Source of the DNA: Osedax frankpressi
Lineage: Eukaryota; Annelida; Polychaeta; Sabellida; Siboglinidae
Assembly (NCBI GenBank): GCA_964035775.1
Contig: OZ038313.1
Location: 22,818,264-22,882,263 of the forward strand
Direction of reading: 5' to 3'
DNA length: 64,000 nt
Below the pieces are notes generated by a model. It saw nothing but the letters and a program-made list of their open reading frames with translations, was not told the origin of the DNA and did no database searches. Position 1 is the stretch's first letter. Each line of letters starts with the position of its first letter. Shown here in pieces: positions 13,152-26,078 of this stretch. The position numbers and the translations under genes are program-made.

Positions 13152-16100
13152 ATGGGTTTGGAAAGTCATAAAGAAATGCCAAAATATGCTGAAGGTTTAG
13201 ACATATTTTTCATTTATCTATATTACTATATTAATTTGCGATTATTCCCTAAAATGGTCTACATTTTATTTTAGTTAATCCATGGAGCGAAATATTTCAT
13301 AAATTGGACAAAGGTATTATTCGCTAAAGTATTTATATATTCTAAAATTCATGCCAGTATTTTATATATTTCTATATCCGCATTCATTTTACAACTAGAA
13401 TATTATTCGGGACAACATTTTGACTATTCTACGAGCAATCCAGAGTATATGGATGATTCATCATCGACCTCTGAGATCTACGAATCTGATTCAGAAAATG
13501 AAGCCGATAAGAAAAATAATCGGCCATCTAATTGCCAATCATCAGCCTTCCTCACTCACTCAGGTTCATTTTTACATATTATAGATATCATAAATAACCC
13601 TTTATACTAATAGTTTAATTTCAAAATAGTGAAACACGTGTACAGTAAACATCCTAAATATGATACCGGAGCAATGTTTAGATGTCCACAATGTCCATTT
13701 CTAGTTCCAGAATCGGGCTTACGCTACCATATCAGTAAGTCAATATAACTAGACAATGATATATATTACTCTAGAGCTCATATAAAATATTTAAATAATC
13801 TAAAAAAATGTTTCTATTATTAGTGACGCATGTTGTGAATTTATGTATCTATTGATGTCGCATACCGCATTAATAATAATTCATTAAAGAATTGAGGCAC
13901 CGGCGATTCTTCCAGTTGTCGCGTATAGTGGCCAATGACTCACTCGCTCATCCGCTACTGACCGGCGAGTACGAGGCGATGATCGCTCGGGTATCCGGGG
14001 AACGCCTGCGACAACGCATGCGCGATCGCATCGCCGGCAGCGTCGACGGCGGCCCTTCGCACCACACGGACTACCACTCGTACGCTATTGACCCCGGCTA
14101 CGCAGCTCCACCCGTCGCCGTTGCCCCCGTTTCGACGTCGCGATCGACGAAACTCGCTTCCTCGGCCAAACTCTCGATTCCGAAGTTTGTGGTTCCGAAG
14201 AGCGTAGTGGCGGCTCTTCGCAATTCCAAACCCATCGAACAACGCGCCCACCAGGCGGCGGCGGCTAAACGAGCCGCAGCCGCTGCGGCAATGGCCGTAC
14301 CGGATACGCCGAAGACGGCACCGGCCGCGAAATCTCTTTTCTGCCAGCCTTCGACTCCGGGACAACGCAAACTTCGCAAACGCGACCGCAAAAACGAATC
14401 GCCCGAAAAACCGACACCTGGCGGCGGCGGCGGCGCGACGAGGCGACAACAACAACAACCTCCCGCTTCTCACCAGCGTTACCTCGACGGAAACGAACTC
14501 GGCGGAGGCAAACGAAGCAGACGTACGGTAATCTCGATTACTGACAGCGCGGACGAAGCCGAAGAACCCGCAGCCCCCGTTGTGGTCATGGAGCGTAGGC
14601 CTACGGTAGGTAGACCCCGACGCAGACCCGCCGCCGTCGCCGCAGCCCTCCCCCGCGCTGCTGCGGGATCTTCACCTGCGGTGCTGCCGCCTAGCGTTTC
14701 ACTCTCGACTTCGCCGACGTCCCCTCGAGCCGATCAACACCTTAAATCGTCGCTAGAACCACCCCGACTAGCGACGCCTAGCGAACCCGCCGTGACGATT
14801 GTAGTGTCGCCGATCCCGGTTACCAAGGACACTAGTTCGCCGTCAGCTTCCACTAGCATCTATACGTCGTTGCCGAGTGCGGGAATCGCGGATAATATCG
14901 GTGACGAAGATTGCGTTTCTTTTGAAATCAACAAGGTGGACTATGATAGCATACGTCCAGTTGACCTAGGTTAATAAATATATTTAGGAATTGAATAACT
15001 ATGTTAGGTTAAGTTAAGAGTATTAGGTTATTATAGTCTTTGGTTGTTCAGATGGCATGCGAGTATAATGTTATAGATGCCTTAAACTTTTTTGATATTA
15101 ATATGGGATGGAAAATGATTTATTTATAACTTTTTAGCATTAACAACTTTTATCGTCCATTATGTCGCCCATTCGATACCTGCGGTAGAAATTCAATAAC
15201 TCCCTGTATATCTTTACCTACGCTATATCTAAACGTAACCAGATATCGGTGACATCAGCATCGAGACAATAAGCAGCGGTAGAGTGAATTACGGAGAGAC
15301 CAGCATAGCTACGACTGCGGCTGATGACGAAGATAAGGTCGGTATGGAGATTACAGCCGAGGAGATTGAGGTTCTCGCGGATAGCATGACAGACGCTGCC
15401 GGGGAACTGAATAGCCTAGAATTCGCATTGGGCATGCAAAGATGTAAAGGTAAGTAAAGTATGTATTCTATGTATACAAATTATTTGCAAGGTAAATTTA
15501 ATTGTGGATTATTTACATAGGAGTATATTCTAATGATTTATTAATATAATTATATATAAACATTTGTGTAATCTTAAATAGAATTTGCATTGAAAGCAAG
15601 GGATTCATATAATCCTGATAAGCATTGTGGAGTTATATTCGATGAAGAACAATTGCCTTGTTTGGAACATCTTGACTGCAAGGTTCTATCTTATTGATTT
15701 TATAGGATTTTAAAATGATTTCATTTTTAATAATATTACTAATATAAAAATTATAACATTTATACAGTATCACAATGAAGAGGAGAAAATAGAAGTCTTT
15801 AATCGAACCTTACCCTTTAAAGATTTGCTCAAAGATTTTATTTCTAACCAGGAAATTATGGATAATTTAATAGATAGTGAAGTTAATATTTCAATTTACT
15901 ATAGAATGGTTTTTGATAAATATTCTTTTCATATATTACCAATATAATTTAGTTTTGATATATATTACCATTATTATAATTTAGATGAATATACATTTGA
16001 TTCCCGAGGAAATACATGAAGATCAAATTAAAATATTAAATAATATCACAAATTGTAAAAAATTTATTGATTTTAATGAAACCAAAATCAAGTATTCAAA

Positions 16101-18034
16101 ACAAAAGTATGTACGATATAATAATTTATTATAATTATATTCTATATTAATTATGTGAGCATAAAAATAAATATATTATTATTTTAATTTATACTTAAAA
16201 TAATATAAAATCAGAGCGATAATCGTTATCTCTCCAATAGATCTATTACAGGAAACGTAGTTCCAGAAGCAATTTTTTTTAATGAAAACAACAACGAATT
16301 TTCTAAATTAGAAAATAATAATGTATCTAATAAAAATATGGAATTAATTTTGTTAGTTATAAATAAACTATTATTATATATCTTTTAGAAAAATATTATA
16401 CATTTTTAACATTATAATTAATGATATATTATCTCCAGATTTCCCTCTCACACGAAGCGGCGTCATGATTTTCTCTGCGAATCCCGTCGATACAGTCTCT
16501 ACGACTGCGCTGAGCAAGCTAAACTACAAGCAACACCCGTCGTCGCAGAAGAGCTCGACGAGGCTACGGCGAAACGAATGCGTATCAATAGCCATGACGC
16601 AATAGAACACGATGTAATCGACGTAGTGGGAGGAGTTTGTGATCTCGATTCCGTAGATTGCGAAATCGCTGGTACGCAGTTGACGCGGAACGGCAGTTCG
16701 TACGACAACTCCAAAGGTTCCCCGGGCAACGAACTCGCCGACGACTCCTCGCCGCTGCTGGCTGGAAACGGTGGTTCTGGAAAACCTCTCAGCTTCAAGA
16801 AGACGTTGTGCAGTGACTGTTCGCCCAGTTCAGTGGCGTCTTCGTCGTCGTCCACCTTCGGCTGCCAGTCTTCTATAGACTCGCCGTTTGGCGTTGACTC
16901 GGATAAACCACGACGTCGTCGTAAGCATTTAGAAGAACACAAGCCGAGAAATTATTCTAAACAACAACGATCTTCAGCCCCGTATTCAATTTCCTCTAAA
17001 CATGAATCCTTCGATATGTTGCCCTCTCCAATCTTATCACCTCCACAACTTCATCCTCAATCGTCGTCATCTTCCTCGGCAGTCGTACAATCTGTCTCAC
17101 CAACCCCTATGGCAATGTCTGTTGTTCCTAACATCGGTGAAAAAGGCAGTTGCATTCTAAAAACCACTGAATTACATACTATTAAACCAACAATTTTAAA
17201 AGGTTTGTTGTTAGATAATTCGATAATATATCGTTATTATATTTAATAATTTCGACTACTCTTTTGTAATCTGAATCCTAATCTATATTACACATAAATC
17301 TTAGTTATTAAAGTCAGTGATAAACAAGCCAAAAATATCATTCCAATCACTTACAAGATAGTTAAATCAAAGTCCACTTTAAAAGGTAATTATTATATAT
17401 TCAGAGTATTTAATTATCAAAATTACACTCATAAATATTCATCGCAGTAATTACAAATATGTAAAGTTATTTCATAATATACAGGGAAGTCGATACAAGA
17501 TTGTTCAAATCAAAAGATGGCAGTAAATCATCAGGAGCCTTTATCGATGAATAATATCAATCCAATTCCATCCCACAAACTTATTCAGTTTCCTACACCG
17601 AACAAAGGACCTCATATTCTCTACCATTCTACTGACCCGACTCTCTGCCGCAAATCATCGTCGAGCCAGAGAGGAGCTGTTAAGTCCATCGGCAAGAGGA
17701 GGTTTCTTACTCCTGCGGCAAAAAAGCAAGGTTCTCCGTGGACTCAAACATTAACTCTTGAACAACTTTTACCCTCAACCAAAAAACTTTCAGGTTTATT
17801 TATATATTGTATACGAATATCAAGTTAAATATTATGTTACTTTTAAGTCAACAAATTAAATAATAAATCTTACAATATATATTTAAATCAGTTTAATTTT
17901 ATCAATTGATTATAATAATATAAAATGATGTTGCATATATAATTATATTTATAGAATTTTATATTATAAATACATTATATTTATTAAATATTATACATGT
18001 AGGTGAAAACAATTTGAATATTACACAGCAATAA
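13152..18034 (+). CDS. ATXN7: Ataxin-7-like SAGA deubiquitinase-module subunit, 14 exons
   Basis: Exons 13152..13194, 13275..13313, 13399..13563, 13630..13734, 13890..14969, 15243..15449, 15582..15682, 15768..15908, 15985..16106, 16241..16351, 16439..17202, 17305..17385, 17485..17793 and 18003..18034 join in phase to 1099 residues. Residues 16-27 (NPWSEIFHKLDK) resemble the ataxin-7 WNLWVEASKL block. C101-x2-C104-x11-H116-x4-H121 has exactly the spacing of the ataxin-7 N-terminal zinc finger. Residues 556-582 are a SCA7 domain, YNPDKHCGVI, with C562-x10-C573-x5-C579-x2-H582 as in human ataxin-7. Ataxin-7/Sgf73 anchors the deubiquitinase module to SAGA in the nucleus. The rest is low complexity: Ala, Gly and Ser runs and only four Gln (14447-14458). 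Exons 5, 6 and most of 11 are strikingly GC-rich while 7-10 are AT-rich. If exon 4 instead joined an acceptor near 13823 it would stop within ten codons and lose the second zinc-finger His. AATAAA lies at 18197. Confidence 0.85.
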
Positions 18035-20748
18035 AACTGAACAGAATATGTAAATATATTCGGTAAGTATTAAATATATTTTCAATTATACTCAGTATTT
18101 ACTAAATTTAATTTAATTTATATTAATACCTTACTCATTTACAGACGGTTTTCAACATTTATTATCAAAAGAAATTTATGTTGTACATTTTCTATAAATA
18201 AACTTGTATTTGTTCTTAGAATTGATGCCATAGATACATTAAACTAATAATATATTAGCAGTTTAACACTAGTGTTAATATTTTTTAATGAATCTTTATA
18301 TAAGATTATAAGTGTATTATATATATTATCAAAACTAATAAGAAAGCATCTAATATTAGAAGATACATATTATGATGCAGGTATCTAAAAAAAATAGTAT
18401 AAAATAAAATTTGTTGGTGTAATAATTTGCCAGACACATGAATAATAAAATCTACTATATCCTTATATAATCTCCTATCCAATGTGTCATTATTACATAG
18501 AAAACCTGTTATTTGGAATTCTATATTAGATTATATTGATGGTTACATTTATTGATAAATTTTAATTTATCTTCTCAACAACACATGAATAACTATTATT
18601 ACTATTAAATCAAAATTTCACAATTCATTTTATATTAAATGATTTCATTATTTAAACTTTTTAATTAAAATTATTCTAATGAATCTAGTTTTAGCATTCA
18701 TAAGATAAAATATTTCGTGTTGATATTGTGTATTATTAAATAATTAAAATGAACTGCACTTTAATAAAAACATGAAACTAATGATTATAACGAATTTAAA
18801 ATAATATACAAAATATTAGTATTTTTTTAAATGATTATTTATATTATAATTGGGTTTAGATATTAAAATATCTGCAAATGCTTTTTTATAATTTAGGAAC
18901 TTTAAAGGTATTATGTTTTTAAATTAGGTAAATTTAATTAAATTGTAAACTAATCTTACAATGTTTTTTTAGATCAATATATAAAAGTGGATTATATACA
19001 ATATATATATAATTTGTATCAGCGTATTCGTTTTGGATAATCGTATACTCTTATTACCATCAATTATATTTAATAAATATAGCTTTTTGTTGAATATAAG
19101 TTATGTCCCCACTCTTCAATACCATAAGACAAATATGATTACAAATTAATATTATAATAAAATAAGATTTCTATTACTTAAAAAATTGAGTTTTCAAAAA
19201 AAAAATAATATTTGAATGTTAAAATTACTTATTTTAGTTAGAACATATAAACATCGCGTATCATCTACATCTAATTATGATTAATATTTAATTCTCAATC
19301 AAATATATTACTTAAATAATGTACAAATAAATAATAGTCCCAGAAGAACTCCCAAATGTATATTTTGTTCAGATAATACCCTGTTTCATAATCATGTCTT
19401 CGCTTTACTATTCTTTATAGTTATGAATAAATATATTTATAATTCCTCTAATTAGAGGATTTAAATATATTATTCATAAGGGAGTACACTATCATGGTAG
19501 AATATATCAAAAGACTTTTTTTATGTATAAAGTTCTAAAAGTATTATTGATATTTGATGATTGAAATCATGGCTGGATAAAAAATAATATTGAAGATTCT
19601 AATTTGAAAATATAAGCATTGGATTTTTCACTAAATCCATACTGTTTAGTTTTTATTATTTTGTTATTAAATATATTAGAAATTGTTAGTAGAAAAGAAA
19701 TCGGCCTATAATTAAATAACATAAATGAATAGTTTAACTAATGATTAAATGGTTTAATAAAGATATATCCCAGTTATTTAGATATTTATTTTTTGGATTT
19801 CATTTTATATTTTAAATTAGTATTAATAATTTCTTCAATAGTTTAATAATTAGAATGCATCATAGAATGTATCTTAAATATAAGATACATTCTTTTATAA
19901 CAAATTATTCATTCCATTGTAAATAATTGATATATTAAATTGATTAACCAACATTTGTTAAATGTATTATATTTCTATAAATCTCTAGATATATTATTAT
20001 CCTATGACCTGGTATAGTGTATTTTTTTTACATAATAATCTATTTGTATTTTTCAAATAATCATTTTGGAGAGATTTTTGAAGCTTTTTTAAGCCACGTA
20101 TACTTGACGTAATTTAAAAGGTGATCACCCTGAAAACGCTCGAAAAGATGTCACTTTGAGCATAAAGTCAACACGCATTCATTTAAATACATATTCTACA
20201 ATGGATATATTTTAACAATTTGATTGGCAGATATCAACAAAGAAAATATGCTGTCAATCACTAATAGTTCAACCAATAAAGTAAACTGTAGCAGCTTTAC
20301 GCCGAGCTTTAAATATTGGACATTTTTTATTTTGATTACACACGACATGAGTCGCACGACGTGCGACGCACGTTCTTAAAATATTGAACATGCTTGAATT
20401 CATCTTTATCCAGCATAATTGCATCGCTTTAAGCTATGTACGACTGTACCTTTAGAAATAATGCTCGTATGCTATTTTTTTATTTAACAGTTTATGTTTT
20501 TATAAAGGGTTAATTGTATTAACAATGAGAATTTGTATACATATAAAATAGCTATATAAATAAACTAGCTTATTAATTTAGCGAATGAATTTGTTTAGCT
20601 TTGGTGAAAACAAGTGTTTTTTTGTGAACAACTAGTTTAGTAATAATAATATATTAATTTCAGGTGTAAATTTGTTATACACAAAAGTAGGACCTAACGT
20701 ATAATACGTATTTTTCAATATATTTATAAATTACTCAGTATAATTATT
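18035..20748. other. Non-coding downstream region of ataxin-7-like gene, duplicated in copy B
   Basis: Includes the 3' UTR. Several stretches reappear in copy B: 18060-18420 (27728-28090), 19215-19500 (28335-28690) and 20000-20740 (28745-29480). Two clean hairpins are present: a 16-bp palindrome TCCTCTAATTAGAGGA near 19444, and a roughly 30-bp palindrome at about 19864-19893 centred on TTAAATATAA. A GC-rich hairpin lies at 20351-20367. No ORF. Confidence 0.6.
20351..20367. other. GC-rich perfect inverted repeat
   Basis: GTCGCACG, one spacer A, then CGTGCGAC, in otherwise AT-rich DNA. The homologous place in copy B (about 29040-29060) lacks it, so it was deleted there or gained here. Confidence 0.75.
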
Positions 20749-23700
20749 CTTATATCTATAATTATATTGTATGTATTCATATGTTTACATACGATATATT
20801 AAATACATTCTAATATACAAATATTATCCAAGATTATTAGATATCTATGATTGATATGCAATAGGGTGGATCATTTTGATACATTTTGGCTCATCTATAT
20901 ATATATGGATGAGCGCCACCTCATTCAAATTTAACATCGGAGATATATAATATTTAACATGCAAAATATAGGAGTAATATTTAAATTATAACATTGAATG
21001 GTAATTATGATTTTTTAATAATGAAAAATGGCTAAAAGCTTTATATGATATATTATTAAATTAAAACATATTAAAAAAAATTACAACAATTTTTACTAGT
21101 AAATTCCAGAAAAATTTCAATAATTTGTTGTATATTTTTGAAATTTTGTGTTCTTAAAATATTGAAAAATTTATAAGCAATATTACATTAGTAATATGTG
21201 TTCCCTATGAAATATGTAATGATAAAAAATATTACAAATTTAAATTTAATTTGGATTTCTAAGTGTTTTAATGAATAAATTAAAATTTCAAATAATCCAA
21301 ATATTTTATTTAGAAATAATTTTTTAAAAATATATACTTACTATGCGATAAAATAAACTATATGTAATGCTATATATACCGTTCAGATAAAAAAAAGCAA
21401 AACTTATTAAATTATATGTAGATATGTAATACCACAATGTAAATTTGTACTAAATATGATTTATTTTTTAATAGTTATAACTATGTAATATTAACTATCA
21501 TTGAATATAGTTAATAGTAAATATAACTTCATTTGAATATCTTATAGTAGTAGTTTTGATAATTTATTAGTATTAGAATATTAAAAATTATTCCTGGAAA
21601 TTCTAGAATTTAAAAATTATAAATATTAATACTTAATATTATTATTAAACCTAGAAATAATACTAAATCAGTAGTTAATGAGTAATTATTATTTAAGATA
21701 TGTACATAAATATATATTACACTTTTTACAATAATAATTGACATCTAATTTATTACAGGATATTGTAGGTAAAATTATTTAAATATGCAAAATTAAATTT
21801 GTATTTGTAGCTTTGAAATAACTTAATCTATAAGCATACTTTAATTTACAATATTAAATGGAATTATATATAAATTGCAAGCTGCTGATTACTCTTCATT
21901 ATTGGTGTAAATAAAGTATAAAAGGGAGATTTATTGCGTAAATTCATTGTGAAAAATATATTTTTTTAAATATATAGTATAAACCCGAGATAAACAAAGA
22001 ATCATAAAATAGCGGAAATAATAGGTTATATTTATAATAACAAGTATTTAGTGATTTTTAATGCGAAATTGTTCTTAAAAATCTTTATAATTTTTAATAA
22101 GTCGATAAATTCATACTTCTGGTGCTACCTTAAATTTATTGCAAGTATTTTTTTTTAATTATATGATTAATTTTTATATGCTGAGTGAGCCATTTAATTC
22201 TGAAAAAAGTGGCCCACCCTACTATGCTATATGGATTAAATCATGTGATATTGTTTGTTATCTTTGAATACATATTAATACAATTATTAAAAAATATATA
22301 GTACTGACCATAAAAAATACTAATTATATTTGCAAAGGTTATTTATTCTATGATAGATTTTTTATATAATATTTAAATAAATATTATAATTCATGAATTT
22401 ATTTATTTACTTATTGACGTGTATAAAGTGTTTTGATTGAAAATTCAAATTTGCACATGTGAATTTCGAATTATAAACTGTATTAATAATATTAATTTAA
22501 GATTGGTGAGTTTGATACTTGTATTTATTTGTAATGTCTTGTTAGATTATTATTAAATTATATATATCGTAGATCTATAATCCGGTCAATAATAAAATAG
22601 TATTTATTATTTTAAAAATAACATATATATAATTGATGATTAACATGTTTAGAATCATTAAACCGACATTATAAAATTGTAATTATGTTATTTAGTGTAA
22701 GAAAGACAAAATAGATACATTAAAATATCTTTAATTAAACTTTAATTAATTTTTAATGAAACTTTTAAAAACTTTTACATAATTTTTATGTACCATTTTA
22801 AAAAGTGTACAAAATTGTTTTGATTATATAGAACTTTAAATATTAATCTTTTTAATTTTTATATCTATAATTATATTCTATGTATTCATATGTTTGCATG
22901 ACATCTATTAAATATATTCTAATATACAAACTATTATCCAAGATTATTAGAAATCTATGATTGCTATGCAAAATGTATTAAATCATGTGATATTGTTTGT
23001 TATCTTTGAATAGATATTAATACAATTATTAAAACACATATAGTACTGACTATAAAAAATACTATATTTGCAAAGGTTATTTATTCTATGATAGATTTTT
23101 TATATAATATTTAAATAAATATTATAATTCATGAATTTATTTATTTACTTATTGACGTGTATAAAGTGTTTTGATTGAAAATTCAAATTTGCACATGTGA
23201 ATTTCGAATTATAAACTGTATTAATAATATTAATTTAAGATTGGTGAGTTTGATACTTGTATTTATTTGTAATGTCTTGTTAGATTATTATAAAATAATA
23301 GATATCGTGGATCTATAATCCGGTCAATAATAAAAAAAGGTTTTTATTATTTTTAAAATAACAAATATAAAATTTAAGATTGAAATATTTAGAATCATTG
23401 AACTTACATTATAAATTGGATTTATTTTGTTTGGTATAAAACAAAATATATACATTAAAATATCTTTAATTAAACTTTTAAAAACTTTGAAATCATTTTT
23501 ATGTACCATTTTATAAAGTTTACAAAATAGTTTTTATTATATAGAACTTTAAATATTAATCTTTTTGAATCTTATATCTATAATTATATTGTATTCATTT
23601 GTTTACATTCCATCTATTAAAAACATTCTAATATACAAACTATTATCCAAGATTATTAGAAATCTATGATTTCTATGCAATATGGATTAAATCATGTGAT

Positions 23701-24275
23701 ATTGTTTGTTATCTTTGAATAAATATTAATACAATTATTAAAAAATATATAGTACTGACTATAAAAAATACTATATTTGCAAAGGTTATTTATTCTATGA
23801 TAGATTTTTTATATAATATTTAAATAAATATTATAATTCATGAATTTATTTATTTACTTATGGGCGCATATAAAGTGTTTTGATTGAAAATTCTAATTTG
23901 TACATGTGAATTTAGAATTATAAACTGTATTAACAATTAATAATATTAATTTAAGATTGATGAGTTTGACGTATAATTGTATTTATTTATAATGTATTAT
24001 TAGATTATTATATTGTAATAGATATCGTGGATTTATAATCCGATCAATAATAAAATAGTATTTATTATTTTAAAAATAACAATATATATAATTGATGATT
24101 AACATATTTATAATCATTGAACTTACATTATAAAATTGGATTTCATTTATTTTTATGTGTAAGACAAAATATGTACATTAAAATATCTTTAAATAAACTT
24201 TTAAAAATATTGAAATAATTTCTATATATCATTTTATAAAATGTTCAAAATAGTTTTAATTATCTAGAACTTTAA
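20749..24275. repeat. P repeats P1-P3: tandem array of about 715-bp units
   Basis: Three head-to-tail units start at about 20749, 22857 and 23572, each opening with TTATATCTATAATTATAT and sharing the blocks ATTAAATCATGTGATATTG and TTGCAAAGGTTATTTATTC. P1 is split by an inserted TIR element. The units are non-coding, differ from each other by small indels, and P3 runs directly into block Q1. A fourth, heavily interrupted unit lies in copy B. Confidence 0.85.
20862..22221. mobile_element. hAT-like non-autonomous DNA transposon (1.36 kb) inside P1
   Basis: P2 and P3 show the uninterrupted site, so the insertion limits are visible. The ends are TAGGGTGGATCATTTT and, reverse-complemented, TAGGGTGGGCCACTTTT, with GGCTCA slightly further in on both sides. 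Flanks ATATGCAA and CTATGCTA form an imperfect 8-bp target duplication. The YARNG-type start plus 8-bp duplication suits hAT, but other superfamilies are possible. The interior is AT-rich without transposase. Confidence 0.7.
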
Positions 24276-24545
24276 AATAGCTTACTATATGTGTAGGTTC
24301 CATTATGGCGCATGTTCAAAAATGGGACACGACACCGGTAAGTAGTTAGCAAAGGCATGCGATGTGTCAAAGAAGTATGTCCATGTGAATTGTGTTACAA
24401 AACTAAACGTTCAGTCAATGAATCCCTAGAACAATCATTTAGATCATTCTCAACTAAATGGATGAATAATACACGATTGCGTCAAGCTTGGTTGCAATCA
24501 TTATTGGTGATTTATATAAATGTTTGCTTAAGCCTAAATTTATAA
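24276..24545 (+). other. Unrecognised exon-like ORF in block Q1
   Basis: After an acceptor-like TATGTGTAG at about 24297 comes a short stretch ending in ACCGGTAAGTAG. A better-composed ORF from 24357 follows, carrying CVKEVCPCELC, KRSVNES, SFRSFS and RLRQAWLQSLL, then a possible donor GTGATT near 24508. Base composition is clearly higher in GC than the flanks. The C-x2-C, SFxSF, R-x3-W pattern faintly recalls a THAP zinc finger, but the downstream C-x2-H part is absent, so I do not assign it. A second, broken copy lies at 32,930-33,180. It could be an orphan exon of a lost gene. Confidence 0.4.
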
Positions 24546-24556
24546 TTAATTAACAA

Positions 24557-24590
<34 letters not shown>

Positions 24591-25355
24591 TTAAGTACAA
24601 CTATATTAAATTTGTTTTATTTTTATATTATTTTTCATTATTACTTGATGTATAATTGACATTATCCATTTATCATTCTTAATTGATATTTATATTTTTA
24701 TCTATGCATTTAATGCATATATTTTATTGAATAAATTTACTTATTATTGTATTGATTATTTAAATTGTATCATTAAAGTATTTATAGATACATTGATTAA
24801 TACATTTGTTAAATATTTATTTAACATAGATGTATATATACAAACCTACACATAATCACATTAATAGGTATATTAATATAAAAATGGTATATTAATATAA
24901 AAATTTCATTCTTACTTGATTTATACTTGATATTATCCATTTATCAATTTTTTCGGCAAAATAATACAATTTCACACATATATATATAATGTATATTATA
25001 TATATATATCCAAAAATACGTATTATTAAATTTTAAGAATTTCTTTTATCTTTATGTATAAATCATGTTTACTATATATACATTTATATATGTGGTACAA
25101 CTGATGTACCTACGAAATGTGTACGATGAGAGTAAGATAGAGTAAGATAAAGTAAGATAGCATAGAGTAAGATAAAGTCAAATCTTGAGTATTCTAATGT
25201 CATTCACATCAGATTGACCTTCTATGTCATTTGTCCGGCCTATATTCAAAACTGCAAATGAATAGGCTAATTATATGTATTGTGTTTTAATTATTAACTA
25301 TTTATATATTAGCATAATACCATTATATTATTTTAATACACAAACATTACATTGA

Positions 25356-25397
<42 letters not shown>

Positions 25398-25674
25398 TTT
25401 ACCATAATAAATAGTATTGTGAAGATATAATGTTGAGCTATACATTTAGATCTATTACCTAGATAATGCATTTTTAAATTGGACTTTGCAACCATATTTC
25501 GTTATATATCCTTTGTATGAGCATACTAATAAATATATAATATCATATATATATATATAAAGTTTGTAAAATGTATATTATAAATTATTATATTTATTTT
25601 GTATATATGTTACAAAATATACAATCTTGTATAATATTATGATATTTAATAATATGTGCAATTTTATCATGCAA

Positions 25675-25739
<65 letters not shown>

Positions 25740-26078
25740 GTATACACTATAATCACCTAATACTAGCATTAGTTATACTATAATATATTGTTAGAGTAAT
25801 GTTATTATAACTATATATATATATAAATTATAGATTTCATATTGATAATATTCAACTAGTTAAAAATATATGATATTATAAACTATATTTTCACTATATT
25901 TTGACACATTATTATATTTATGATCCCGTATGCGTGGCTTTTTATCGTAATTCTTAAGTTCATTTATATGTTTCTTTTATTTTTATCTAATTTTAACTGT
26001 TTTTATATTTGTTATGTTCTTTAATATTGTTTAAATTATCATTAACACATTTGTTTAATTGAACTTCATTGATAACAC
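24546..26078. repeat. Block Q1 (non-coding, duplicated as Q2 and distantly as Q3)
   Basis: Collinear with 33,181-34,802: shared ACAACTATATTAAATTTG, the CCTATATTCAAAACTGCAAA block, TA microsatellites and the GATCCCGTATGCGTG block. Q1 has extra TA runs (about 25362-25393 and 25678-25738) and a short GAGTAAGATA minisatellite at about 25128-25180 that Q2 lacks. No coding sequence. Confidence 0.8.
25678..25738. repeat. TA dinucleotide microsatellite
   Basis: About 30 uninterrupted TA units within block Q1. The homologous run in Q2 (about 34444-34473) is half as long. Frames through it encode only alternating Tyr and Ile. Confidence 0.95.

Larger units (their letters stand above)
15331..26078 (+). 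repeat. Copy A of a direct tandem segmental duplication (about 10.7 kb)
   Basis: Begins inside ataxin-7-like exon 6 (AGATAAGGTC) and includes exons 6-14, the downstream conserved region, the P repeats and block Q1. Its right end (GAACTTCATT near 26070) is followed, after about eight bases, by the start of copy B at AGATAAGGTC. The matching right end of copy B is near 34802. Copy A holds material missing from B, namely part of exon 11 to exon 13, 18.4-19.2 kb, and extra P units. Confidence 0.88.

Noticed and set aside
13823-13860. Alternative exon after zinc-finger exon 4 ending in an early stop
   Set aside because: The acceptor at 13888-13889 gives the exact ataxin-7 C-x2-C-x11-H-x4-H spacing and a long open exon; the short form could exist only as an isoform.
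13955-14473. 172- and 97-codon minus-strand ORFs opposite ataxin-7-like exon 5
   Set aside because: Shadows of a GC-rich plus-strand exon that splices in phase with zinc-finger and SCA7 exons.
16499-16942. 147-codon minus-strand ORF
   Set aside because: Shadow of exon 11 of the ataxin-7-like gene.
24357-24545. Naming the Q ORF a THAP-domain gene
   Set aside because: Only a faint C-x2-C/SFxSF/R-W pattern; the second half of the zinc site is absent.
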